From positions 1-38,340 of the forward strand of contig JBLHMP010000034.1 of NCBI GenBank assembly GCA_047623555.1: 38,340 bases of DNA. Reading direction: 5' to 3'. Shown here piece by piece: positions 16,635-25,193 of the stretch. The notes under the pieces were generated by a model. It saw only the letters and a list, made by a program, of their open reading frames with translations, made no database searches and had not been told where the DNA came from. A program made the position numbers and the translations under genes. The DNA is from NORP181 sp047623555 (GTDB taxonomy: Bacteria; Pseudomonadota; Alphaproteobacteria; Rhodobacterales; Rhodobacteraceae). Numbering within the stretch: position 1 is the stretch's first letter; every line of letters starts with the position of its first letter.

Positions 16635-17711
16635 GTGACGTTCCATTTTTTTTTGCATGCTGAGCCTCAAGCTCGATTAGTTTTTGTTTGCGCCAGATGC
16701 CGCCACCATAACCGGTCAGCGATCCGTCAGCACCGATAATGCGGTGGCATGGGATCACAATCGCGATCTGATTGGCCCCATTGGCGCGCGCAACGGCACG
16801 CACCGCGCTGGGCCGCCCAGTGGCATTGGCCAGCTGGCTGTAACTACGGGTTTGTCCGGCTGGGATGGTTTGTAATTCGCGCCAAACGGATTTTGTGAAC
16901 GTGGTGCCGTGCAGCGCCAACCGAATGGTGAAATCGGCGGATTCGCCTTGGAAAAAAGCGCTAAACTGGGTTTTGCTCAGGGTCGTGGGCGGCGGACAGC
17001 CAAACCCGATCTGACCTTTGACTGCCTGTGACAGGCGCTTGAGTTGGTTTGGCAGGGCTTTGCGGTCGCTGAATTCCAGCAAATGCAAATGGCTCTGATC
17101 GCTGACGGCAATCATTGGGCCAAGGGGTGTCTGGAACCAATCCGCCAGCAATATCGCAGGACCTGTGAACGCGATTGGTGAATGTCCCAGAAGCTTGGCA
17201 AAAGCGGTGCGAAAGGCGCTGGGCGACTGGTATCCGGCATCCAACTGCGCTCGATCACCTGACCACCTGCGGCCAATGTGGAAAACCCTGGTTACAGGCG
17301 CCTTTGCCGGGCCATGTCAAGGAAGGTACAGCCAAAATGCCGTTTGAAACTGCGTCTGATGGTTGATGGATCATAGCCCAACGCCGCCACATCGGATTCA
17401 AACCAGCGGCGCGCGGGGTCGGCTTCAAGGCGGGTTATCAAATCCTGTATGGTGGGGTCTGATTCGGCTGCGGTTTTGATAGGGTGGCAGCGTTTGCAAG
17501 GTCGAAACCCCGCCTCAAGACAGCCTGAGACCGTCGGATAAAATGTGCAGTTTTCAGGCTTGGGTTTGCGCGCCGGGCATGTCAGCCGACAAAACACGCC
17601 GGTTGTGCGCACGCCAACATAGGCACGTCCGTCCCAAGCGGGGTCGCGTGCGATCAAAGCGGTGTAAAGCTCGGCGGGGTCGGGCAGATCAAACATCATA
17701 ACCGACAACAT
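16564..17711 (-). pseudogene. ada: ada, bifunctional methyltransferase/regulator, broken by frameshifts
   Basis: Two pieces together make a whole Ada. Piece one (17711-17292) has the zinc/methyl-acceptor domain (FCRLTCPARKP, CKRCHP) and the start of the AraC-type DNA-binding domain, stopping after ARQRRL. Piece two (from 17244) resumes with LDAGYQSPSAF and carries an intact O6-alkylguanine transferase domain with the active-site IPCHRIIGADGS. Between them the expected protein is recovered only by allowing three changes: an extra T at about 17294, a missing T in the run at 17282-17285 and a missing C at about 17247. That gives NQGF, STLAAGGQVIER and QLDAGYQS in the usual order and length. The adaptive-response regulator is therefore lost. 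The transferase domain might survive from an internal start. Confidence 0.85.
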
Positions 17712-17869
17712 AACGGGTTAGGTTTCGGCTGGCGTCGATTATCGGGCGTTTATTGCGGATTTTGGCAAATGGGTGGATATTTGGTATGTTTGCGCAAGAT
17801 CAAAGACGCAGGCCGTGCCGGTGCTGTCTGATAACCTAGGTTACGGCGAACAGAGGAAAGGGGCGTATT

Positions 17870-18184
17870 GTGGAAATTATAGCGGGTAAAGTGGCTCAGG
17901 TCATATTGATGGGACGCGAGTTAAACCGCGCCGAAGGCGAACTGCGCGCGTTCATTGACCGGATGAGCGAGGACGAGCAATGCGAGCTGGTCGCCATCAT
18001 GTGGATCGGCCGCGAAAGTTTCGAAGTTGAAGACTTTGCCGAAGCCCTGGAGACCGCCCGAAACGAGGCGACAACGCCTTGCGCGGACTACATGATTGGC
18101 ACGCCGCATATGTCCGACCATCTGGAAAATGGTCTGGACGCGTTGGGGATTTCGGCCGCGGACGAAGAGAATGATTTAATGTGA
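17870..18184 (+). CDS. DUF3775 domain protein
   Basis: A small acidic protein of 104 residues matching DUF3775, with the pattern AFIDRMSEDEQCELVAIMWIGR and the C-terminal PHMSDHLENGLDALG. The family is common in alphaproteobacteria and has no known function. No signal peptide or membrane segment is seen. The start is GTG at 17870, supported by a strong GAGGAAAGGGG 8 bases upstream. It stands alone between the divergent broken ada gene and a strong hairpin, so it probably has its own promoter in the 158-base gap upstream, where I see no convincing boxes. Confidence 0.75.
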   Translation: MEIIAGKVAQVILMGRELNRAEGELRAFIDRMSEDEQCELVAIMWIGRESFEVEDFAEALETARNEATTPCADYMIGTPHMSDHLENGLDALGISAADEENDLM

Positions 18185-18217
18185 GGAAACAGGAGCCTTA
18201 CAAATTCCAACTTCTCT

Positions 18218-18283
18218 AAATATCCCCGCCGGAGGCACAAAAATTTCTTTACCTCCGGTGGGGATATTTCTGAACAAAAGAAG
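18218..18283. terminator. Long hairpin between convergent genes, built from a dispersed repeat
   Basis: An 18-base arm (18218-18235, AAATATCCCCGCCGGAGG) pairs with 18252-18269 with one G-T pair and a 16-base loop. T-rich sequence follows on one side and, read the other way, on the other, so it can end both the DUF3775 gene and the minus-strand saccharopine gene. The right half, 18252-18283, recurs at 21856-21887 with 30 of 32 bases identical. GC-rich arms of this kind followed by GAACAAAAGAAG are a frequent intergenic repeat in Rhodobacteraceae. Confidence 0.75.
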
Positions 18284-18284
18284 C

Positions 18285-19427
18285 TCAGGTCAAGTGATCG
18301 GTGATTTCTAAATGTTGCGACAGAGTGTCGATTTCTTGCATCCATGCCGACACCAGCTTTTCGTCACTTGGCGCGGCGTGAACACCGGCGGGGATGTCAC
18401 CGTTTAAGACTGATGTGACCGCAAGCGAGACCGGGATCGAAACAAGGCGCGCCATTGCTGTGCCGCGCTCATCACCCCAGGCGTCCATCACATAGGTTTT
18501 GTGCCAGAGCGTTTCGCCGCCTTTTTCCGCTTTCAGGCTGACGCAAAGGATGACGCGGTCGGGTTCGTCTTTGTCATAGGCATGATCGTTCCAGAATTGG
18601 TCGGACATCTCGGACAACCTTGTGTCGCCTTCGGGGCCCGTCAGGGTTTCGACCTCAGTGAAAACATCGCTCCAGGCGTCGGCCCAGCCGTTCAGGCGCA
18701 GGGTGCCGCGGACGAATTCGCGGATTTTTCCGGCGTCTTGCAACTCGTACTGCTGAATAAACGGCAGGCTATCGCGGTTTGGGTAGACCTCAAAGCTCTC
18801 GGGAGTGGGTAGCGGCGCTGTATAGCTGTCGATGGCATCCCAAGGGCGCTCAACAAGGCGCTCTTTGTAGTCACGGATTGAGCGGGACGGCGAGCGGAGC
18901 GCTTTGAGAACACCCAGCGGCGACCAACTGAATTTGTAGCGGAACGGGTTGGCCGTTTTGGGCACGCCACCGCAATATGAGATGAAACTCAGGTGGTTCT
19001 CCGGGTCACAAGCGTCAGAGGCGCGGTAGTCAGCTACCAGATGGTGCGCCATCAGATGGTCGATGCCCGGGTCTAGGCCAACTTCGTTAACCAACGCCAC
19101 ATTGGCGGATTTGGCGGCGGCATCCAAATCGCGCATTTCGGGCGCGATGTAGGACGAACTGACGAAATTGGCGGATTTTGAGATCGCCAGTTCGGCGAGC
19201 GGCACATGCCAGTCACCCGGCAGCATTGATACCACGACATCGCCGGGTGTCAGCGCATTGCCAAGAGCGTCCATGTCAAAGGCGCGGATATCGGTTGTGA
19301 TGTCGCCGACAGCGTCGCGGGCTTTGTCGATGGTCCGGTTCCAGACGGTGACGTCTTGGCCGGATTGGATTAGTTTACGCAGGCCGGGAATCGCGGATAG
19401 GCCGGTGCCGCACCAGTGAATTGTCAT
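18285..19427 (-). CDS. Saccharopine dehydrogenase family protein (glutamate-forming type)
   Basis: A 380-residue protein with an N-terminal Rossmann fold (MTIHWCGTGLSAIPG, shorter than the classic GxGxxG) and the family region EVGLDPGIDHLMAHHL (about 115-130). It resembles the LYS9-type saccharopine reductase that splits saccharopine to glutamate and 2-aminoadipate semialdehyde with NAD(P)+. Together with the upstream gene, 4 bases away, it would carry out the two steps of lysine degradation through saccharopine, known in the roseobacter Ruegeria (Silicibacter) pomeroyi. The direction (breakdown, not synthesis) is inferred from that precedent. Its stop codon lies 1 base from the terminator-like repeat. 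Confidence 0.8.
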   Translation of the reverse strand: MTIHWCGTGLSAIPGLRKLIQSGQDVTVWNRTIDKARDAVGDITTDIRAFDMDALGNALTPGDVVVSMLPGDWHVPLAELAISKSANFVSSSYIAPEMRDLDAAAKSANVALVNEVGLDPGIDHLMAHHLVADYRASDACDPENHLSFISYCGGVPKTANPFRYKFSWSPLGVLKALRSPSRSIRDYKERLVERPWDAIDSYTAPLPTPESFEVYPNRDSLPFIQQYELQDAGKIREFVRGTLRLNGWADAWSDVFTEVETLTGPEGDTRLSEMSDQFWNDHAYDKDEPDRVILCVSLKAEKGGETLWHKTYVMDAWGDERGTAMARLVSIPVSLAVTSVLNGDIPAGVHAAPSDEKLVSAWMQEIDTLSQHLEITDHLT

Positions 19428-19431
19428 GTGC

Positions 19432-20487
19432 TTATACCTTTTCGATGTGATTGTCGTATGTGGCTTGTGCCCGTTCCCAGACGCCTTTGTCCAGCGCGTC
19501 CAATGTTAACAGCGTCGGCAACAACTGGCTGGCATAATCCTCAGAGCTTTCGACTGGTAACATCGATGGCAGGTTGTCGATGGCTGTGACATCCAGTGGC
19601 GGGCTGTCGTGAACGCGCAGGGCTGGAACGTCCCACGTGGTGGTTCGGTCGTAGACCTTGATCGGGGAAAAGTCGCTGTCCGGGTCACAGGCGATATCGC
19701 CGATGACGGACAATGTGCGCGGATCAGTTTTGGCGCTGGTCGGGACAAAGACCGGGGTTCCGGGGCGGGCCAGGATGCAGTTCAGGAAAATGTCATGGTC
19801 TAGGATTTCGGGGAACGGGCCGCCGCTGGCGGTCTCATCCATGTCCCATTTGGTGACGCTTATGCCAAGGGCGGTGCAAAGGTCGCCGGCGCCGGCGCCG
19901 ACACGGCCGAGGGCGCCGATAACGATGGCGGTGGGCCGGTTGGGGCCGATGGCGGAGAGTTCTGTGTTCAGGTCAGATTGTAGGGCGGATGAGCTGTGAT
20001 AGACCGAAACCGGACCGGCGAATTCACCGCGCTGTTGGGCTGCCCAGCATTTTAGCGACACGGCGGCGCCTGCGTATCCGGCCCAATAGCCAAAGGCGGC
20101 GACGCGGCGGCCCTGTTCGGTGACGAGGTATTCCAGATCATAAAGGGTGCCGCCGCCTGACTTGAACCGTTTCAGCAGGACTTGGCCCGAAGGTTGGCCT
20201 TTGTAGGCGTGGCCAAACAGGATGTGGCGATGGGTTAGGGGGCTGCCGTCTTCGGGTAGTTCTTTGAGGCCAAAGATGATGGCATCGGCGGGGGCCGTGG
20301 GCCAGCTATTTTCCGGCGCGATTTCGCATCCGGCGTCGATGTAACCGTCGATGGGGATGGCGCGGACAGAGCTGTGTTCAACCGTGACACGCAATCCGGT
20401 GTCCAGCAGGGCACGGGCGCCTTTTGGGGTCAGGCCAACGCGTTCTTCGTTGTCGCGCTGTTCGGCGCGGATCCACAGATGGGTCAT
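19432..20487 (-). CDS. Saccharopine dehydrogenase (lysine-forming type)
   Basis: A 351-residue protein of the alanine dehydrogenase/LYS1 fold. Visible marks are the N-terminal WIRAEQRDNEERVGLTPKGA, the substrate region ILFGHAYKGQ with its His and Lys, and AFGYWAGYAGAA. It matches NAD+ saccharopine dehydrogenase, L-lysine forming, which in bacteria that degrade lysine would run as a lysine/2-oxoglutarate reductase. It begins directly after the stop of the GST gene (the TAA is followed at once by ATG) and 4 bases before its partner enzyme, so the three genes appear to be one transcription unit. Confidence 0.85.
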   Translation of the reverse strand: MTHLWIRAEQRDNEERVGLTPKGARALLDTGLRVTVEHSSVRAIPIDGYIDAGCEIAPENSWPTAPADAIIFGLKELPEDGSPLTHRHILFGHAYKGQPSGQVLLKRFKSGGGTLYDLEYLVTEQGRRVAAFGYWAGYAGAAVSLKCWAAQQRGEFAGPVSVYHSSSALQSDLNTELSAIGPNRPTAIVIGALGRVGAGAGDLCTALGISVTKWDMDETASGGPFPEILDHDIFLNCILARPGTPVFVPTSAKTDPRTLSVIGDIACDPDSDFSPIKVYDRTTTWDVPALRVHDSPPLDVTAIDNLPSMLPVESSEDYASQLLPTLLTLDALDKGVWERAQATYDNHIEKV

Positions 20488-21102
20488 TTACAGCATTCCT
20501 TGGGTGGTGACGGTTTGAACCGAGGGGCGCGTGGCCATCCTCTTGATAAAAGCGGTCAGTTTCGGGAATTGTGTCGTGTCGACGCCGTCATTCGCAAGCC
20601 ATGTGCTAAGGACATAAAGATACGGGTCAGCGAGGCTGAACTGATCACCAAGGACATAGGGACCGGTCAGGCACTGGGTTTCGATGTGGTTGGTGTTTTC
20701 GATCATGTTTGCCGTCATTTTGGCCGCCATGTCATCCCATGAGGATTGGTTGTCCGCCCAGCGCTGACCGCGAATTTTGTGGGCGTGGTTAATGTGTGCT
20801 GTCGAGGCAAGATAATACATCATTTCGCGCATTTTGCCGGCCTTATATGGACTCGACGGGATCAAATTGGCCTGCGGAGCAATTGCTGCGATGTAATCCA
20901 GAATCGCGCCGGTTTCAGTGAGCAGCCCATTGGGTGTGGCCAGAGCCGGGACACGGCCTTTGGGGTTGATTTGCTGGTAGGCGGTGCCAAGTTGCTCGGC
21001 TTGGGAAAAATCGACAAGGATCGGCTCAAACGCGATATCGGCTTCGTGCAGGGTGATGGCAACGGCGACCGAAATGGTTCCGGGGGTGAAATAAAGCTGC
21101 AT
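20488..21102 (-). CDS. Glutathione S-transferase
   Basis: A 204-residue GST. The N-terminal thioredoxin-like half starts MQLYFTPGTISVAVAITLHEA and has the cis-proline and glutathione-binding residues in GRVPALATPNGLLTETGAILDYI; the all-helical C-terminal half has GDQFSLADPYLYVL. The likely activity is glutathione conjugation or thiol transfer; the substrate is unknown. ATG 21102 is chosen because the 41 residues upstream in frame are low-complexity (TPKPTSESTSKPTPKRP) and overlap the histidine phosphatase gene. It leads the saccharopine operon, abutting the next gene without a gap; a link to lysine breakdown is unproven. Confidence 0.85.
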   Translation of the reverse strand: MQLYFTPGTISVAVAITLHEADIAFEPILVDFSQAEQLGTAYQQINPKGRVPALATPNGLLTETGAILDYIAAIAPQANLIPSSPYKAGKMREMMYYLASTAHINHAHKIRGQRWADNQSSWDDMAAKMTANMIENTNHIETQCLTGPYVLGDQFSLADPYLYVLSTWLANDGVDTTQFPKLTAFIKRMATRPSVQTVTTQGML

Positions 21103-21139
21103 GCGCGCGGGCCTTTTAGGAGTGGGTTTAGACGTGGAT

Positions 21140-21793
21140 TCAGACGTGGGTTTGGGCGTAGTGACGATCAGGTGTTTCCAGATGTGGCACCGCGTTGAAC
21201 AGCACCGGGCTAAGCTGGTCGCCAATCGGAAACAGGCGGTGCATGGATGTGTTCATGATGGCAAGTGCGAGGCGGGCCATGGATTGGGTGTCTAGCCCAA
21301 GAAAGCGGCGCATGGTCATTGAGATCAGCCCGCCCGAGGTGACGACGAGCGCCGGGCCGGGGCCTTTGGCGATTTCGTGCATGACGTCGGATACGCGGGT
21401 TTCAAAGTCTACAAAGCTCTCGGGTGGGTTTTCGATTTCACCGTTTTGCCAGGCGCTAAAGACCATTGGCAGATGGGTAATGAAGCCTTCGCGTTCGGTT
21501 GGAATGTCGGTGCCGCGTTGTTGTTGCAGCAGGTTGGCGAGAGTGAAATATTCCAATTCGTTCAGGCGTTCGTCCTGTACCAGAATGTCGCCATATCCCA
21601 TGCCATGCGCAGTTTCGACCTGCCGGGTCAGCGTGCCGCTGTAGACGCGCGGGTGAAACGCGGCGGTGGCGCGCAGGTGATCGCCAAGCCAAGCGGCCTG
21701 TTGATGACCAAGGGCGCTTAGCTTGTCATAGCTGACTTCGTCTTTGGCGCCAGTATTGGCCTGACCGTGACGGATAAGAGTGATGTGGGACAT
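21140..21793 (-). CDS. Histidine phosphatase (phosphoglycerate mutase-like) family protein
   Basis: A 217-residue histidine phosphatase superfamily member. The phosphohistidine motif is LIRHGQANTG near residue 6. Other active-site features are YSGTLTRQVETA, the acid/base glutamate in LNELEYF, and VVTSGGLISM, where the usual second His of the motif (SHG) is replaced by Ser-Gly-Gly. That change is seen in some family branches and leaves the exact activity open, so no substrate is proposed. The gene ends 37 bases upstream of the GST start and probably heads the same minus-strand series. The 211 bases between it and fdhA hold a dispersed repeat. Confidence 0.8.
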   Translation of the reverse strand: MSHITLIRHGQANTGAKDEVSYDKLSALGHQQAAWLGDHLRATAAFHPRVYSGTLTRQVETAHGMGYGDILVQDERLNELEYFTLANLLQQQRGTDIPTEREGFITHLPMVFSAWQNGEIENPPESFVDFETRVSDVMHEIAKGPGPALVVTSGGLISMTMRRFLGLDTQSMARLALAIMNTSMHRLFPIGDQLSPVLFNAVPHLETPDRHYAQTHV

Positions 21794-21855
21794 TTGCGAG
21801 ACCTCATGTGTTAGTCTGTCTTAGGCGAGGGCAGCGTGGGTTGCCAGTGGCGGAG

Positions 21856-21887
21856 CCTCCGGCGGGGATATTTTTGAACAAAAGAAG
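21856..21887 (+). repeat. Dispersed intergenic repeat, second copy
   Basis: This stretch (CCTCCGGCGGGGATATTTTT then GAACAAAAGAAG) matches 18252-18283 at 30 of 32 positions. Here only one arm is present, and it forms just a small GCCTCCGGC palindrome-like hairpin at its start. It lies in the divergent gap between the histidine phosphatase and formate dehydrogenase genes. Confidence 0.7.
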
Positions 21888-22004
21888 ATGGGGTTGGGGG
21901 CCTTGTTTGTGGGCATGTGGCGCAAAACACTAGGCGTTTGTCGTGATTGACTTTTTGTTTTGGGGCAGGTGTGTTTAACAAGGGTCGCATGTATGGAGGA
22001 ACGT

Positions 22005-24770
22005 ATGTCACAGACAGTGCACTTTACCCTTGATGGGCAGGACGTTGAGGCCGAAGCAGGCCTGACAATCTGGGAAGTGGCCAATGGCCGCGGACTGGTG
22101 ATTCCGCATCTGTGTCATAAGCCTGCACCGGGGTATCGCCCGGATGGCAATTGCCGTGCCTGCATGGTTGAGATCGAAGGCGAACGGGTGCTTGCGGCGT
22201 CGTGCATTCGTGAACCGTCCGAGGGGATGGTTGTGACCACGAATTCCACGCGGGCCGAAACGGCGCGTAAGATGGTGGTTGAGATGCTGGTGACAGATCA
22301 ACCTGACCGCGATGTGGCCCATGATAAGTCGGCGCATTTGTGGGACATGGCGGATGCCAATGGCGTGACGACCAGTCGTTTTCCCAAAATGGATCAGGGC
22401 CATATTCCGCTACTTGATGACAGCCACGTCGCGATGAGCGTTAATCTGGATGCCTGTATTCAATGTGGTCTGTGCGTTCGTGCCTGTCGTGAGGTTCAGG
22501 TTAATGATGTGATCGGCATGTCCGGGCGCGGCCATGATTCCTGGCCGACCTTTGATCTTGCTGACCCGATGGGGGAGAGCAGCTGTGTGGCCTGTGGTGA
22601 ATGTGTGCAGGCCTGCCCAACCGGAGCGTTAATGCCTGCGACTGTAGTGGACGAGCAGCAGGTTGGCGATAGCGCCGATTTTGACAGTGAAGTTGAAAGC
22701 ATCTGCCCGTTTTGTGGTGTTGGTTGTCAGATTTCGCTGAAGGTCAAAGATGGTCGGGTGAAATATGTTGAGGGTATAAATGGCCCCGCGAATGAGGGGC
22801 GTTTATGCGTCAAAGGCCGGTTTGGTTTTGATTATATCCACCATGATCACCGCCTGACCAAACCACTGATCCGACGTGAAGACGCGCCAGCCAAGGGGCT
22901 GAATGTTGATCCCGGCAACTGGCAGACGCATTTCCGCGAGGCGTCATGGGACGAGGCGCTTGATTTTGCCGCCAATGGCCTAAAGGGTCGCGGCCGCGAA
23001 GTTGCGGGTTTTGGCAGTGCTAAATGCACAAATGAGGAAGCCTATCTGTTTCAAAAGATGATCCGTCAGGGCTTTGGTCATAACAACGTCGATCACTGTA
23101 CGCGGCTGTGCCATGCCTCGTCAGTGGCGGCGCTGATGGAGAACGTCGGCTCGGCGGCGGTGACGGCGACGTTCAACGAAATTGAGAACGCCGATGTGGC
23201 CATTGTCATCGGTTGTAACCCGATCGAAAACCACCCGGTTGCGGCGACCTATTTCAAGCAGTTCACCAAACGCGGCGGCAAGCTGATTGTGATGGACCCA
23301 CGCGGGCAGGCACTAAAACGTTTTTCCAGTCATATGCTGCAATTCCGTCCCGGTGCCGACGTGTCGATGCTGAATGCGATCATGCATGTGATTGTCGAAG
23401 AAGAGCTGTACGATCGCCAATATATCGAAGGCTATACCGAGAATTGGGAGGCCGAGAAAGAGCACCTTAGGGCGTTTTCACCCGAAAAGATGGCCGAGAT
23501 TTGCGGCATTGAGCCGGACATGCTGCGCGATGTGGCGCGGACGTTTGCCGGTGCGCAGGCCGGGATGATTTTTTGGGGCATGGGCATCAGTCAACACGTT
23601 CATGGCACCGATAATTCACGCTGTCTGATCTCGCTGGCGCTGATGACCGGTCAGATTGGCCGTCCCGGTACCGGTCTGCATCCGTTGCGCGGACAGAACA
23701 ATGTGCAGGGTGCGTCGGATGCCGGGATGATCCCGATGTTCTTGCCGGATTATCAGACTGTGACCGATGACGGCGTGCGCAGCGCCTTTACCGATGTTTG
23801 GGGCAGCGGCGATTTTTCCAGCGAAAAGGGCCTGACCGTGACCGAAATTCTGGATGCGGTCCATGAAGGCGACATCAAGGCCATGTATATTCTGGGCGAA
23901 AACCCGGCGATGTCGGACCCGGATGTGGACCACGCGCGGGATGCTTTGGCGAAACTGGATCATCTGATCGTGCAGGATATTTTCCTGACCGAAACAGCAA
24001 GTTATGCCGATGTGATTCTGCCCGCCGCGGCGTTTGCCGAGAAATCCGGCACTGTCACCAACACCAATCGCCAGGTGCAGATGGGCCGTCTGGCCGTGTC
24101 ACCCCCCGGCGAGGCGCGGGGTGATTTGTGGATTGAGATTGAACTGGCGAAACGGCTTGATCTGGGTTGGGACTATACCGGCCCGGCGGACGTATTTGCC
24201 GAAATGAAGCTGAATATGAAGTCGCTGGATAACATCACCTGGGATCGGCTGATGACCGAAAATGTGGTGACCTATCCGTCGCTGTCACCCGAAGACCCCG
24301 GTCAGGCGATTGTGTTTGGCGATGGCTTTCCGCGTGCCAACGGGCGGGCGTTGTTTACCCCGGCGAGTGTGATTCCCCCCGACGAAATCCCGGACGCGGA
24401 ATACCCGATGATCCTGACAACCGGGCGTCAGTTGGAACATTGGCACACTGGGTCAATGACGCGCCGGTCCAAGGTTTTGGATGCGATGGAACCCGAGGCG
24501 AATTGTTCGGTGCATCCCAAAACTCTTGCCCGCTTGGGCATGGTGGCGGGCGATATTTTACGCGTTTCAACGCGGCGCGGGACGATTGAGGTCATGGCGC
24601 GGTCGGACCGGGCGATTGCCGAGGATATGGTGTTCCTGCCCTTTGCCTATGTCGAGGCGGCGGCGAATGTTCTGACGAATTCGGCGGTTGATCCCTACGG
24701 TAAAATCCCGGAATTCAAATTTTGTGCAGTTAAGATTGAACCGGTGGCCGTACAGGTCGCGGCAGAGTAA
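22005..24770 (+). CDS. fdhF: Formate dehydrogenase alpha subunit, molybdopterin type
   Basis: A 921-residue molybdenum (bis-MGD) formate dehydrogenase. Residues 1-80 are a [2Fe-2S] domain with Cys37, 50, 53 and 67. Two [4Fe-4S] ferredoxin sites follow (CIQCGLCVRAC at 151, CVACGECVQAC at 194), then CPFCGVGC at 234 for the cluster next to the cofactor. The catalytic residue is Cys369 in CTRLCH, in place of selenocysteine. The NuoG-like His/Cys3 cluster of classic FdsA is missing: no Cys occurs between 67 and 151. It oxidises formate to CO2. No FdsB, FdsG, FdsC or FdsD gene adjoins it. Start ATG 22005 follows GGAGGA. A strong hairpin closes the unit. Confidence 0.9.
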   Translation: MSQTVHFTLDGQDVEAEAGLTIWEVANGRGLVIPHLCHKPAPGYRPDGNCRACMVEIEGERVLAASCIREPSEGMVVTTNSTRAETARKMVVEMLVTDQPDRDVAHDKSAHLWDMADANGVTTSRFPKMDQGHIPLLDDSHVAMSVNLDACIQCGLCVRACREVQVNDVIGMSGRGHDSWPTFDLADPMGESSCVACGECVQACPTGALMPATVVDEQQVGDSADFDSEVESICPFCGVGCQISLKVKDGRVKYVEGINGPANEGRLCVKGRFGFDYIHHDHRLTKPLIRREDAPAKGLNVDPGNWQTHFREASWDEALDFAANGLKGRGREVAGFGSAKCTNEEAYLFQKMIRQGFGHNNVDHCTRLCHASSVAALMENVGSAAVTATFNEIENADVAIVIGCNPIENHPVAATYFKQFTKRGGKLIVMDPRGQALKRFSSHMLQFRPGADVSMLNAIMHVIVEEELYDRQYIEGYTENWEAEKEHLRAFSPEKMAEICGIEPDMLRDVARTFAGAQAGMIFWGMGISQHVHGTDNSRCLISLALMTGQIGRPGTGLHPLRGQNNVQGASDAGMIPMFLPDYQTVTDDGVRSAFTDVWGSGDFSSEKGLTVTEILDAVHEGDIKAMYILGENPAMSDPDVDHARDALAKLDHLIVQDIFLTETASYADVILPAAAFAEKSGTVTNTNRQVQMGRLAVSPPGEARGDLWIEIELAKRLDLGWDYTGPADVFAEMKLNMKSLDNITWDRLMTENVVTYPSLSPEDPGQAIVFGDGFPRANGRALFTPASVIPPDEIPDAEYPMILTTGRQLEHWHTGSMTRRSKVLDAMEPEANCSVHPKTLARLGMVAGDILRVSTRRGTIEVMARSDRAIAEDMVFLPFAYVEAAANVLTNSAVDPYGKIPEFKFCAVKIEPVAVQVAAE

Positions 24771-24773
24771 AAC

Positions 24774-24810
24774 GGCGGGGATGCGTGGGTTAAACGCATC
24801 CCCGCCTTAT
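24774..24810. terminator. Strong intrinsic terminator, probably bidirectional
   Basis: A perfect 13-bp stem, GGCGGGGATGCGT (24774-24786) with its complement at 24794-24806, has a 7-base loop and is followed by TTATT on the plus strand. On the minus strand the stem is followed by GTTTT. It lies between the ends of the convergent fdhF and DUF1330 genes and can stop both. Confidence 0.9.
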
Positions 24811-24817
24811 TAGATGA

Positions 24818-25099
24818 TCACCCAAGTAACAGGATTTCTGTCTCGCCAACGCTACGGCGTAGGTCGTGAAGCTCGGCGAGCTCAGGGTCGTTGATCCACG
24901 CCTGAGCGGCTGCGGCATCCGGAAATGACAGCAATGCGGCAACGTCCGGGATAGACGGTGCGCCGTCTAATGCTGTGGCCGTTGGCGTCGCGGCCTCGAC
25001 TTTGCCGCCATGTTTAGCAAGCGCCGCTCCGGCCTTTTCGCGGTATGCGGCCATGGCTGCGGGGTTGGTGATGACGGCTTTGAAGATGGCATAGGTCAT
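24818..25099 (-). CDS. DUF1330 family small protein
   Basis: A 93-residue protein matching DUF1330, a dimeric ferredoxin-like (alpha/beta barrel) family. The marks are the opening MTYAIFKAVITNPAAMAAYREK and the middle AALLSFPDAAAAQAWINDPEL. The family is often linked to stress or small-molecule metabolism but has no proven function. ATG 25099 is chosen because AGGAG sits 6 bases upstream; the frame upstream of it would run across the divergent promoter. It is transcribed away from a LysR regulator 94 bases off, so it is the likely target of that regulator. Confidence 0.75.
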   Translation of the reverse strand: MTYAIFKAVITNPAAMAAYREKAGAALAKHGGKVEAATPTATALDGAPSIPDVAALLSFPDAAAAQAWINDPELAELHDLRRSVGETEILLLG

Positions 25100-25145
25100 T
25101 GGGGTCTCCTTTGTTTGACAATGTTGATTTAGGGCTAAGTTTGGA

Positions 25146-25191
25146 TTGCGAAAACGCGTGTAATTGCATCTATGATATGCGAAACCGCATG
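25146..25191. promoter_or_regulatory. Candidate LysR-type operator, two spaced copies
   Basis: TTGCGAAAACGCGTG (25146-25160) and ATGCGAAACCGCATG (25177-25191) agree at 12 of 15 positions and start 31 bases apart, close to three helical turns. The second is a near-perfect dyad (ATGCG-AAAC-CGCAT). Both lie between the divergent DUF1330 and LysR genes, where a LysR regulator normally binds. Binding itself is inferred. Confidence 0.5.
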
Positions 25192-25193
25192 GC

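Noticed and set aside
21960..22004. Upstream start for the formate dehydrogenase at 21960
   Set aside because: The added residues are unlike the family, while GGAGGA sits just before ATG 22005.
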